From Scilla litardierei (taxonomy: Eukaryota > Streptophyta > Magnoliopsida > Asparagales > Asparagaceae), in the NCBI GenBank assembly GCA_030789695.1, contig CM061133.1, positions 91,983,248 to 92,047,247 on the forward strand: a stretch of 64,000 nt of DNA, written 5' to 3'. Shown here in pieces: positions 31,809-41,715 of the stretch. The first letter of the stretch is position 1. Each line of letters begins with the position of its first letter. The notes beneath the pieces were generated by a model, which had not been told where the DNA came from, ran no database searches, and saw only the letters and a program-made list of their open reading frames with translations. The position numbers and the translations under genes were made by a program.

Positions 31809-34800
31809 TGTAACGGCCGCTTTCCGACCGTTCGTATTTTCTACGTACACGTACTTTTTCGTGCACGTATTTTATTTGGTTTTTCTGAGCTCCGGCATGA
31901 GCGATGCGATATGCCGTTGTGATCGTTTGGGAGTGTAGAATTTTATAGTAATTTTTGGGAACGTCTTTTCACGGCTCGTTTTCTCGCAAAATGATTTTGA
32001 AAGATAGGGGCGTTTTAGTCATTTGACTCAAAACGCCGTTTTCAATTTTACGTAAATTATTGGTAGGCGTTATGCATGATCGGACACCGTAGCCCCGTAC
32101 TTCTCGTCTCCACGATCGTCCCGGTATTTTTGGATTATTTTTCCGATGCCCGTAGTGGAAGATATCCCCTAATCAATTTCAACCGTTGATTAGCCACTAA
32201 TCTTTTGAATTTCAAATTTAAAATAAAATCCTAATCAAATCTTTGGAGAATCCCTACGTATCATGCATGAGAGATTTCATTTGCTATCCACCCCTAAACT
32301 AAACCCCTCCCCTCTTACATCCTCTCTCCTAGTCATCCTTAAGTATACCCCTTTTAACCATGTAATAGCAATTACTCTTCTCTTTAAAACAAACTCACCC
32401 TAAAGCCCTAGAAACTCACGCATGAACCCATCTATGGCCGCCTCTAGCTTCTCCTCCGGCCACCTCAGGCTGCCCCCAAGTCCCCACCATCGGCCACCAC
32501 CTTCTCCTCCTCCTTCTCCTCCATCTCCACCTCTCCAAGACATCAAAAAACTCCATGAAAACCACACAAAACACAGCCCAGGCCAGAACTGCGCCCCGCC
32601 GGAAAACACCGCCGGCCGGCCACCTCCGGCCACCCCCTCCGGCCACCACCACCCTCGATCAACTCCTATCTGACCCCCCAAGCATCTCCACCTCCCCTTA
32701 CCCTATTCCCTCATCTCTATCTCCCTCAAAACGCTTTCAAACACAACCCAAACGACAGTTTTACAGATCTGCGCCACCGCCTGAAAAACTCACGCCCACC
32801 GGCCATCCGGCCACCTATGACGACCACCCTACTGCCGTTGGATTCCTATCGAAACCACCTATCAACTGCAACTTTATTCACGCTCATAGCCCACCTGTAG
32901 CTCCCAGAATCCTCGTCGGAACATGTCGCATCCGCTGTTTTTCACAGATCTGGAAGCTGAACTTCGCCGTCCGCGCACGGCCACCTCCGACCACCCCCAG
33001 TGACAACTCCACTACCGTTGGCTTCGTCTTGAAGTCCTTTACCCACTGCAAATTCCCGTTTCCGCTGTTCGTCTCTGAAATTTCATTGAGACGCGTGACA
33101 ACGGACGTGGCGCGAATCTGTCCTCCCCGGCTTCTCACGGACGCCCACCGCTGTGCGCTCGCGCCGTCGGCCATCCATCGGGCCGAGCATCTTCCTTTGG
33201 TCCCACTTCATCTACCAACAGCGCCCTTGGACTCTCAGAGTTCACGTGCGTTGCCGCACGCACGTACTTTTAGCCGACGTCGCCGTTATCGTGAAGAACC
33301 GTTGCGCTACTCGCAACGGGAAGGAGATCGCTGATTAGCTCGCTGATTTCGCGTCACCACCCCACTGTCCAGAGGTACCTCGCTGCGCTACCCACGGCCG
33401 AGGAGTTCCAGACGACGCCGACGTTGCGCCGTTCAGACCCGACTTCCGCTTGTTGGACGACATTACGAGGTTAGTTTCCCCTAACTCATAGCACAACCCA
33501 CACCATAGCAGAACTGAAAACCTAACTAAAATCGGCAACTTAACTCATTAAATTTATTTTCTGCTCCCTTAAAACGATGTGGAACCGTAGATCGACGAAT
33601 GGACTTTTTGACTGTGCACATAGGATAGAATCGTCGAATAGGGTTGAACATCAAAATGTGACTTCTGACGAATAGGATAGTCCCGATAACCTAGAAACGA
33701 ACCCTAATAGGACTTGATGAAATTGCGACCTGACACCGTCGCCATGGCACTATTTCAGACGGACTGTCGCAGACGCGACGACTGGACGAGACACCCCGGA
33801 CGGACGACACACTCGCCACCGCAGGCAAGTGTACCCACTTGCGCTTTTGACTGTGTCTTAGTATTAAATTGTGGAACTGTTAGACTGTGAGTGCTGAGAA
33901 CCGGACGTGAAATGATAGCGTCCGGGACACCCTTGACGGCTCAGACTTGACGACGAAGTCTGAGCCTGACAACGACAACTGTTGAGATCATAGGACTATC
34001 TTGCGTGTGCGTGCGTGTGGACACCCTAGAATAACAACTCCCTACACTTGTCATGTCGTGTCCTATTACACAAAAAGCCTTCGGGCGTTTCGGATGCTTT
34101 CCCCCGCGAAAGTGATCCCTGTTACACAAAAAGCCTTCGGGCGTTTTGGATGCTTTCCCCACGGAAGTGATCCCTGTTACCCAAAAAGCCTTCGGGCGTT
34201 TCAGATGCTTTCCTCCGCGAAAGTGATCCCTGTTACACTAAAAGCCTTCGGGCGTTTCGGATGCTTTCCTCCGCGAAAGTGATCCCTGTTACACAGAAAT
34301 CCTTCGGGCGTTTCAGATGCTTTCCCCCGCGAAAGTGATCCCTGTTATACAAAAAGCCTTCGGGCGTTTCGGATGTTTCCCTAGCGGAAGTGATCCATGT
34401 AATTCTTGTCCTGAGTTCCTGGGTTTGGGGTTGGGTTGAGCGTGCGCACGGCAAGAGGGTCTGATCCCCCTTGAACCGTAAGGCGTGAACCCTTTCATGT
34501 CTCACTTGTCTTGTCCCGTCTTATTCCGTCACGTCCCGACTTGCCTTGACACTTGTAGGCTAGTCCCGTAGTTGGTAGCACACGCTACGACTACTACTTG
34601 TCCCGTTTTACTTTCCTGCTACGTTACTTCCTGTTGTGTTACTCTGTTATAACCACAACATGCTAATCAACTAGTAAACTGTTGTGTAATAGAACCTCAG
34701 CATGCTAATCAACCAATAAACCGTTGCTTAAAGTTTGGTGCACTTGCAGCAAAGTCTAACCCTTCTTGTAGACTTTACCTGACGAACAGTTCCTTTTCTC

Positions 34801-35213
34801 TTGGGTGATGTACGTCAGGTGTTCAGCCAGCGTTCGTGGACGAGGCAGATTCACTGGAGTACGAGGAGCCGAGGACGTCGACCCAGAGTACGTGCCTGAC
34901 GAGGACCAGACCTTGAGGTCTTTTTAGTCGTCACTTTCAGAGGTTACTGCTTTTAGTTTGCTTTTAGATATTTTGTTGCCATGCTTAGGCTTCTTTTTTG
35001 ACTTTGTACTCGTTGGATATTATATCTCTAATTTAATGAATGCAACTCCCTTTCTGTACTTTCTGTTGTTTCGAACTTTATTAATGCAAGAACCTGAAGT
35101 TTTTTTAAAATGGTACCCCTACAGACGCTTATTGGGTCCGAGCTTCTCAGCTCTGGCCTAAGCAGGCCTTAGTCACGCTTCGCCTCCGTCGTTTTGGGAA
35201 GCGGGGCGTGACA
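31809..35213 (+). repeat. 3' LTR of the LARD
   Basis: 3,405 bp, uninterrupted, TGTAACGG to GTGACA. It contains an open stretch of 259 codons (32555-33334) that is interrupted and diverged in the other LTR and looks like chance in a GC/Pro-rich part. Confidence 0.9.
34064..34398 (+). repeat. 55-56-bp minisatellite, six units, in the 3' LARD LTR
   Basis: 'gatcc' anchors at 34114, 34169, 34225, 34281, 34337 and 34392. Same unit and copy number as 27920-28262. Confidence 0.9.
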
Positions 35214-36529
35214 ATTTCCTTCGGGTTTAATGTATTGATTGATCTTTGTATTGATTTTGTTATTATACATTGAGTGGAAGTGTCGTTATTTTGATGTGTT
35301 ATATTTGACAACAAGTCTCTGATTGCAGAATTTATAGAAGCTATTGAATACAACTTCCTTGGTATAGCTGCAGTAAGAGTTTTTCGCCCATTTCCACACT
35401 CTTTTTTATTTACTTCATTTTTATCTTATTTACTGCAGATTCAGATTACACCATTTCTTGATTTTTGTTGACAACATTTCTTGATTTTTTTGTCACACAC
35501 AGGTGTTTCAGTAGAATTGTGGTGGCTTGAACGTCACACATATGCTTCCCCAAGTAGAATTGAACTGAACTCCACCCCAATAGGTCTCACTTCAACCAAG
35601 GAATTGTGTGTGTCACCTACAGGCTTGGGGTAGATTTTTAGGGGTAGAGTTCAAAGTTCTGAGTTCAATTCTACCTATTGGGGTAGAGTTCAGAGTTCAG
35701 TTCACCCACATGTGTTTCAGCATAAATTGAAGTGAATTGTAATTTTTTGGCATGTGTAATTTTCAGTAGAATTGTTGAGACCTATGTGTTTTTTGTGTAA
35801 ATGGGAGAATATGTTATAAAGTCATTTAAATCTTGATTCATTAAATGATCTAGCTATGAGCTGTGAATGGTAATTTTTTTGGCATGGAGAACTGATTGGT
35901 TTGTTGTTTATTCACTTACTGGATTATTTGGTTGGATGTATTTTTGGAAATATATGTAGCGTCACAAACTGGGAAATATAAATGTGTCAATTGAAATCTT
36001 TTTTGTAATTCTTTTGTGGTTAGAAAGTAGCAGATATGCATAGTTTGATGGATTCTACTGATATAAACCTCGGTTTATATTAATGATCCATAGTCAGATG
36101 AAGATGGGATATTACCGGCTCTCGAAAAACTCTAAACTGATAACATCCGCTTACACGCATTCGTTTGCGAAAAGATCTAGAGAGTTGGTTTACCAATTAC
36201 ACCTCACTCCAAAATTCAAGACCCCTGCTACCATAAAAAAGAAATGGGTCTTTCAAAACTCATTCAAAGATGCATTTCATCAAACAGTTTGGACTCGACA
36301 TTTAAAATAAAATCAAACCCCAACAACCGCAGCAACAACAAAAGAATATTATTCTTGAGCACTGATCATTGAGAGCACAACACAGAGGGAATTAAAAATT
36401 TGTTAAGAACCAAGAACTTTCTTTTAAAATTAAAAATTTGTTTAGAAAAACACCTCCTCTGCTGCCCTACTCCATTACAGAGTATGTATTTTTCTTCCTA
36501 AATTATTCTTAGCGCACGCGTCTGCTAAA
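35214..36529. other. Non-coding continuation of the pre-LARD region
   Basis: This resumes the sequence broken at 14865. It holds a foldback (35555-35703), an exon-like stretch after 'tctgattgcag' (35328-35365) and an unrecognised 75-codon ORF (36083-36310). No supported gene. Confidence 0.3.
35555..35703. repeat. Foldback of about 150 bp
   Basis: Left arm 35555-35585 ('tagaattgaactgaactcc' then 'accccaataggt') is the inverted complement, with few mismatches, of the right arm 35673-35703. A second partial right arm ('gttctgagttcaattctac') lies inside at 35656-35674. Small MITE-like or chance hairpin; no target duplication identified. Confidence 0.5.
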
Positions 36530-36834
36530 ATTTTTAACGCCAAATTTGTTGTTCCTCATCAAAGGCACCCGCCCCGCTAAAATTTTTATGCTAAGTTGTT
36601 CCGCGTTGAAGGCGCCTACATCGAATTTTTTGTTCCGTGTCGAAGGCGCATGCACCGAATTTGTTGTTACACACCCATGGTGCTCACGCCGAAGGCGCCC
36701 ATGCTGCTAAATATTTTTACGCTAATTTGTTATTATTTTAAATTTTGGATGTTGAAATAATTTTTTGGGGAACAAAAATTTCGCGGGAAAAAAATCTTAA
36801 ATGAACTGTGCCCACAGGCACGGGTTATGACTAG
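36530..36834 (+). mobile_element. Helitron 3' terminus
   Basis: Repeated 'cgaaggcgcc' and 'aatttgttgttcc' modules are followed by hairpin GTGCC-caca-GGCAC (36808-36821), nine bases, then CTAG at 36831-36834 before T. This is a complete Helitron 3' signature. The element body probably reaches back across the LARD insertion and may include the EMC5 fragment. The 5' TC end was not found. A (TA)n run follows. Confidence 0.7.
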
Positions 36835-36884
36835 TATATATATATATATATAAGAGTATAAAATACCTACAAATTGTATCTATC

Positions 36885-37535
36885 TATAAAATGACTTTGT
36901 TAGCAAAGCGGGGAACTTTAAGAGCTCATTAATATGCATTTCAAAATATTCTATGTCTTTGTTTGTAGCTTCTATTGGAGTTGTTTTAATTCTATATTCT
37001 AGATTTTTAATTTCTATTTTAAAATAGACTTGATCTTTTTCCCAAACCTTAATTGGATTTTCACTTATTATTTCTTCTTTTTCTAACTTACTTAATGATT
37101 GCTCTAGCTCTTCTTGTTTGACTTGAGAAATTAAATTACATAATTTTACTATATTGATAAAATTTATTGGATGGTCTTCAGTTAAATAATCATCATGGAT
37201 CCCTAAGTCTTTGTAATATTCAGACTCCAGTTCAAAGTCTGTTTTAACGTCTTTTAAAGTATGAAGTTCATTTTCTATTAATTCATTGTCTAGTGTGGTT
37301 AAAGTTTTATTTTTGCATTGACCTTTAATTGAACATTGACATTCGTCTGGAGATGTGGTTACCTTGTGTTTTTTATTAAATGACTCTGGTGATGAAGAAG
37401 TGGGCTGAGTATTGGTATGTTTGGGTTTTAAAAGAGGAACTTGATGTGGTCTTTGAGGTCCACCACGCTTTGCGAGAACTCTGAAGTCGGAAAAAGAGGT
37501 TCAAAAAGGAAAGTTTGTCTGTGGGAATGAACAGT
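36885..37535 (-). pseudogene. Pararetroviral linker and start of reverse transcriptase
   Basis: The reading on the minus strand is acidic and Lys-rich, and then has ENPIKVWEKD and KTTPIEATNKD followed by EYFEMHINEL. This is the layout that precedes the first motif of caulimovirid reverse transcriptase. It stops there; the catalytic YxDD part is not in the window. Confidence 0.55.
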
Positions 37536-37900
37536 CTATTTAAATATCTGAATAAATTCGGAAAAAATCATAAGAACACATTTGTTAGCAAGGAAAAAGT
37601 CGAGTCCTAAAATAGAATCATAGTCTAGGTTAAGTGTTCTAACATAAACATGGTCTATTTTATAAGGGGGTGAGTAATCGGAACAATTGTCTTGAAAACC
37701 TATGCGAGTCTCTCCTGGAAGAAGAACTGTATTACACTTAATCCACGTACCATCCATCTGTTGGGCTATTTAAACTGTATTAGAGTTTGTTATAATGTGT
37801 TCAAGAACTAAGGAAGCCTTCAAATAATTTGATGTGCAACCTGTATCTATTAATGCTGTACAGATGACTTCAAATTTTCTACAATTAATTTTAACTAAAA
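37536..37900 (-). pseudogene. Pararetroviral aspartic protease, broken
   Basis: The active-site motif ALIDTGCT is encoded at about 37865-37836, and the flap/second motif SILGLDFFLANK near 37610-37575, with a TAA between them (about 37770). The order and spacing fit a retropepsin of caulimovirid type. Confidence 0.6.
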
Positions 37901-37992
37901 ATTTTATACTCTTTAATTCTATTCCTTTATTACACTATACTGGGGGTAATTGTTGTTACTTCATTAAACAAATCAACTGTAAAGTTGTAGTC

Positions 37993-38274
37993 TTAAGTAG
38001 ATATGTCATCAACATTTTTATTCTTTTGTAGCTGTTTCAATTGTAATTCTAGGTTTTGTATGCATAACTCATTTGCTTCTAGACGTTTTTCTAGAATAGT
38101 TAATTTATTTTTATCAATTTTTTCTACTATATCTTGTTGCTTATGATTTATTCCGTATTGAGTTATACATTGTATACTGACTTCTTTATAACATAGCTTA
38201 CATTGGTATCTATTTTGAATACTTGGGAAATTATTGCAATGTATACAAGTAACACTGTCTGATCCTTTATTCAT
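37993..38274 (-). pseudogene. Short Cys-rich, coiled-coil ORF of the pararetrovirus
   Basis: 93 codons. Two CxxC pairs (CIHC and CKLC) and further Cys residues suggest a zinc-binding head. A Leu/Glu/Lys heptad region (NKLTILEKRLEANELCIQNL) follows. It lies between the zinc-knuckle part of the coat protein and the protease. Function not known to me. Confidence 0.4.
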
Positions 38275-38321
38275 TATCCAATTATATTCATAGGATATTT
38301 CTACTAGTGTGTCTAAGAAAT

Positions 38322-38918
38322 CTAGTTGCTTGGAAAACTGAGCAATAAAACTATCTTCCTCTTCAATATCACTCTGGAATTTACTTCGACGTTCCTATCT
38401 TCTATAGTTACAATGCTATAGATTGCTTCTGAGTCTGACATATTTTCATCTACCATTAAAATGTCTTCTCTTATGCATTCGATTAAAGTACTATTTTTAT
38501 CATGTTTATTAATTCTGGTAGGACAAGCATTACTTAGATGATCATCTCGACCAGAAGCAAAACAAGTAAGTTTATTTTTATAATTTCTTATCGGTTGAAA
38601 TTTTCGAACATGTATTCCTTTTTCTAAATATGGGATTTTAGCATTTGATTTTCTTAGAAAGAAATTTTTCTTCCCGATATTCTTCTTTTGTCTGGATTTT
38701 GGTTTTGGTCTTTGGCAGAACATGCTGTACTTAAATGATCATCTCGTCTAGAAGCAAAACAATTAAGTTTATTTTTATAATTTATTGTAGGTTGAAATTT
38801 TCGAACATGTATTTCTTTGTCTAAATATGGGTTATTAGCATTTGATTTTCTAAGAAAGAATTTTTTCTTCCCGATGTTCTTCTTTTGTCTAGATTTCGGT
38901 ATTGGTCTTTTTAAAGTT
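38322..38918 (-). pseudogene. Pararetroviral basic and zinc-knuckle region, duplicated
   Basis: A Lys/Arg-rich stretch leads to a CCHC-like knuckle, CFASGRDDHLSNACP, where the second Cys is Ser, so zinc binding is probably lost. A segment of about 197 bp is present twice in tandem (about 38525-38721 and 38722-38918) with about 10 percent differences by eye. Confidence 0.55.
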
Positions 38919-39777
38919 CTTGGAGTCCTTTTTTCATAAACTTGAGGAGTTTAAATATACTTTAAAAATATAATCATCCTTTTTGAATTGTTTTTGTATA
39001 TTAATTTGTGTACATTTTTCTTTTAAGATATATAATACAAACTGGATTCTCCATCCTATATTATAGTTTTCTTGTTGATTATCTCATGTTGATTCTATAA
39101 GTTTATTCCACCTAGTGACTATTTCATCTCCTAAGGCACCTGGTAATTTTCTTAGAAAATTTTCGCCTAAATCTTTATTAAACGCGTTACCTGAAATTGT
39201 CATCCAATAATAATAGTCCTGCATATATTCTCTAATATAATTCCAACTTCTAATACTTAACTGTTCTATGTTCTTTAATGCTTGATTGTGTAAATCTATG
39301 TTTCCTGAATTTGGATCCTTTCCAATTACTAAGTGAGCTATTTTTTGACAAAGTAATAAGGATTACATCCTAAGCTACATATGGCAGCAAATTCTTCTGA
39401 TAGTTTCGTTTATATGCTTCCTATTAGGCTTTAGTGCTTTCTCCTAAAAATGTTTCTAAATATCTATACCTGATATCTAGATTTTCTTCTGCTTCTGCGG
39501 TTTTTATCCAATCAGTTACAATTAAATTTTTCCAGACGTCTATGATACTACTCCATTCTTATGGATCATGAGATGCTAAATTAAGTATTTTTCCTGTTTC
39601 CAGACTTTGAAACTGAACTGGTTGTTCATTTTTTTATGCTTTCCTTTAGGTTTAAATTCTTTGTATTTGGCTGTACCTCGCTTATCAATTACTCATGGAG
39701 CTCTATGCATATTTCCTGTTGTATAGATTGGAATACCTCCTGGTGTACTACTTGCACTAGTTGTACTACTTTGTTAT
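38919..39777 (-). pseudogene. Pararetroviral coat-protein core, broken
   Basis: Fragments in reading order include EWSSIIDVWKNLIVTDWIK, ENLDIRYRYLETFLGES, YYYWMTISGNAFNKDL and PGALGDEIVTRWNKLI. They resemble coat-protein segments of the Caulimoviridae. Several stops and frame changes are seen. Confidence 0.5.
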
Positions 39778-41580
39778 TGATCACTCCGTATTTTACACCC
39801 TTTTCTGCATGTTTGCGTGCCACTTTGATCGCTCATATCGCGTTTTCACGATTATTCGACAACATTGCGATGCTTTTCACGATTTCTTGTTTTTGTCGTA
39901 TTTCAGGAGATATGGAGCGATTCAGAGTGATTTTGAGATCAAGAGGATTTGCACCCACTCCGGAGTGTCACCCGAGGCTCTTTTGAGGACTATTCGGTGA
40001 TAAGAGACAAGTGGAGGAAGAAGGAACGTCGTAGGAACGACGAGGAAGCGAAAAGACGAAGATTAGGCATTTGCAGCATCTCAGTCGGCCGAGTGAAGTA
40101 CTCACTCGGCCGAGCCAGAAGACCACTTGGCCGGCCAGAACGGACATGCATCAACAGCAGAAAATCGACGTGTACTCGGCCGAGTGATGATGGTCCACTC
40201 AGCCGAGCACAGAAATTCCCTCGCCCGAGTGGCATGGGAAAATCCACTTCAAAAACGGCCGACTTACTGTTAATTTACAGGCTTTTTGACGATTCCGACT
40301 CGGCCGAGCAAGAATTGCCCCTCGGCCGAGTGAGGAAAGTCACTCGGCCGAGTCACCTTCCGAAGACAGACCCCAAAAATCCCCAACTTACTGTTATTGT
40401 ACAGGGTTTGTCACTCGGCCGAGTGACATTTGTCACTCGGCCGAGTGGGCCGCCCCGCCTGCTGCGTAAACTGCGATTTTTAAGCTGCGTAGGGGCATTT
40501 TTGTCACAATTTTTTGGGCGATTTTGAGGGGTATTTAAACCCAGTTTTGCCCGAGTTTTAGAGAACTTTTTTTGATACTTTTGCAGCTTTTTTAGAGAGC
40601 TTTTTAGGGAATTAGATTTAGGGCTTTTGAGAGATTAGAAAGGGGATTTTTGTTGGATGCTATTGGATTCTCATTGATTTGTATCTTTTCTCATTAAAAA
40701 CTCCATTTTTGTTATTGATTTCTCTATTGCAATGATTTGTGCTGAATTTTCTATTGAATTTCTTATGAATTGCATGATGAATAGTGAGTAGTTTTATTGT
40801 CCCAGGGCATAGGGATGAACCCTATGAACCCTATTTCTAAATTGTGATGAATTGGTGAAATTGTTGCTAGAATTGATTAGGGTTAGTTTGGGATTGATAA
40901 ATTACGGATAGCTAGGGATTCATATTGATTGGGATTTGCAAGAGATTGGATCCCAATTGATAGGAAGCCCTAGAAATTCGATTTAGATTTCCGATTGGAC
41001 TTTTCTAGAATTGGTTTGCAAGAGATTGGACCAAGGCTAGGGTTTTCAATCGTAATTCTATACCCATACCCGTTTGCAAGAGATTGGACGGGTAGGAACT
41101 ATCTCAATCTAGGTCGTAGCTCGAGTTTGCACGAGAGTGGGCTCGAGATACGGTTGAACTATGATGTTGATCCTAATGCTAGCGGCTTAGGTTAGGGTTT
41201 GCATGAGATTAGGCCCTAACCTAGGTTTGCTATAGACCGGTAATAGCGCGAGAGCATGAGCTTGGTTCCACATTTAGTCGTGACTAGTTCACCTAAAATT
41301 CAAGTCTAGTAATGGCGTAACCCACGAATCACAACGATGAGATACGGTTCGTAGCGGAGATTCCATATCCCTAGGCGCTTTATTCCATTGATATTTCTAT
41401 AGATATACGAACGATTGTGACAATTTTACCCCCGAACCATTCCGATAGCTAGGTGATTAGAAAGAGACACTGTCATTGTCCCTCCCTGAGTTCGATACCC
41501 GCTCGCCACTTTGCCGTGCGCTTGCGGTAAGACTACGAGTCGCTCGTCCCGTGTGCGTGTGCACACCGGGGCGTCGATCA
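39778..41580 (+). repeat. 5' LTR of element A
   Basis: 1,803 bp. It has a cluster of CACTCGGCCGAGTG motifs (40085-40450, seven perfect CTCGGCCGAG cores), TATA-like TATTTAAA at 40532-40539, the hairpin array (40921-41215) and the conserved CCGTGCGCTTGCGGT block at about 41513-41528. Confidence 0.85.
40921..41215 (+). other. Constant-loop hairpin array, element A 5' LTR
   Basis: Five hairpins share the loop TTTGCAAGAGATTGG or a near form. Arms: ATTGGGAT/ATCCCAAT; TTGGT/ACCAA with outer CTAG/CTAG; TACCCGT/ACGGGTA; CTCGAG/CTCGAG with outer CGTA/TACG; TAGGTTAGGG/CCCTAACCTA. Confidence 0.75.
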
Positions 41581-41586
41581 AGTTTT

Positions 41587-41603
41587 TGGCCCCGTTACCG
41601 GGG
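41587..41603 (+). other. Primer-binding site of element A, mutated
   Basis: TGGCCCCGTTACCGGGG differs at two positions from the tRNA-Asp-type site of elements B and 15949-26746. It lies six bases after the LTR. Confidence 0.75.
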
Positions 41604-41715
41604 AGGCGACAGTGTTTTATTCTCTTTACTTAGTGTTTTCTTTTTCCTTTATTACTTTTATCTTTTTACTCCTTATTCGTGCTAACATTTCCTTTGAAAC
41701 TCTGTTTTCCCTTGC

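Larger units (their letters stand above)
14866..35213 (+). mobile_element. LARD-like non-coding LTR retrotransposon
   Basis: Both LTRs start TGTAACGGCC and end GCGTGACA, and the whole is flanked by ATTTC at 14861-14865 and 35214-35218. The left LTR is split by a 10.8-kb insertion; without it each LTR is exactly 3,405 bp. The internal region (29074-31808) has no gag or pol. The 3' boundary ('gaggacggaatcatttctaaggtgggtagaa' then TGTAACG) has the layout seen at the pol/PPT/LTR junction of Tekay/Del chromoviruses, which suggests the parent lineage and the plus orientation. Large LTRs with a non-coding centre define LARDs, which need proteins from another element. Confidence 0.8.
36885..39777 (-). 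pseudogene. Endogenous pararetrovirus remnant, left half
   Basis: This is a decayed Caulimoviridae-like sequence on the minus strand with many stops and frameshifts. In reading order it has coat-protein core (39777-38919), basic and zinc-knuckle region (38918-38322), a short Cys-rich coiled-coil ORF (38274-37993), aspartic protease (37900-37536) and a linker entering the reverse-transcriptase domain (37535-36885). There the similarity ends near the Helitron terminus. The upstream part continues at 61690-62310, so element A inserted into it. Florendovirus- or petuvirus-like is my best guess. It cannot encode a virus. Confidence 0.65.

Noticed and set aside
32555..33334. ORF of 259 codons in the LARD 3' LTR
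   Set aside because: The frame is not kept in the other LTR before the insertion point (stop near 15938). Composition is Pro/Arg-rich low complexity.
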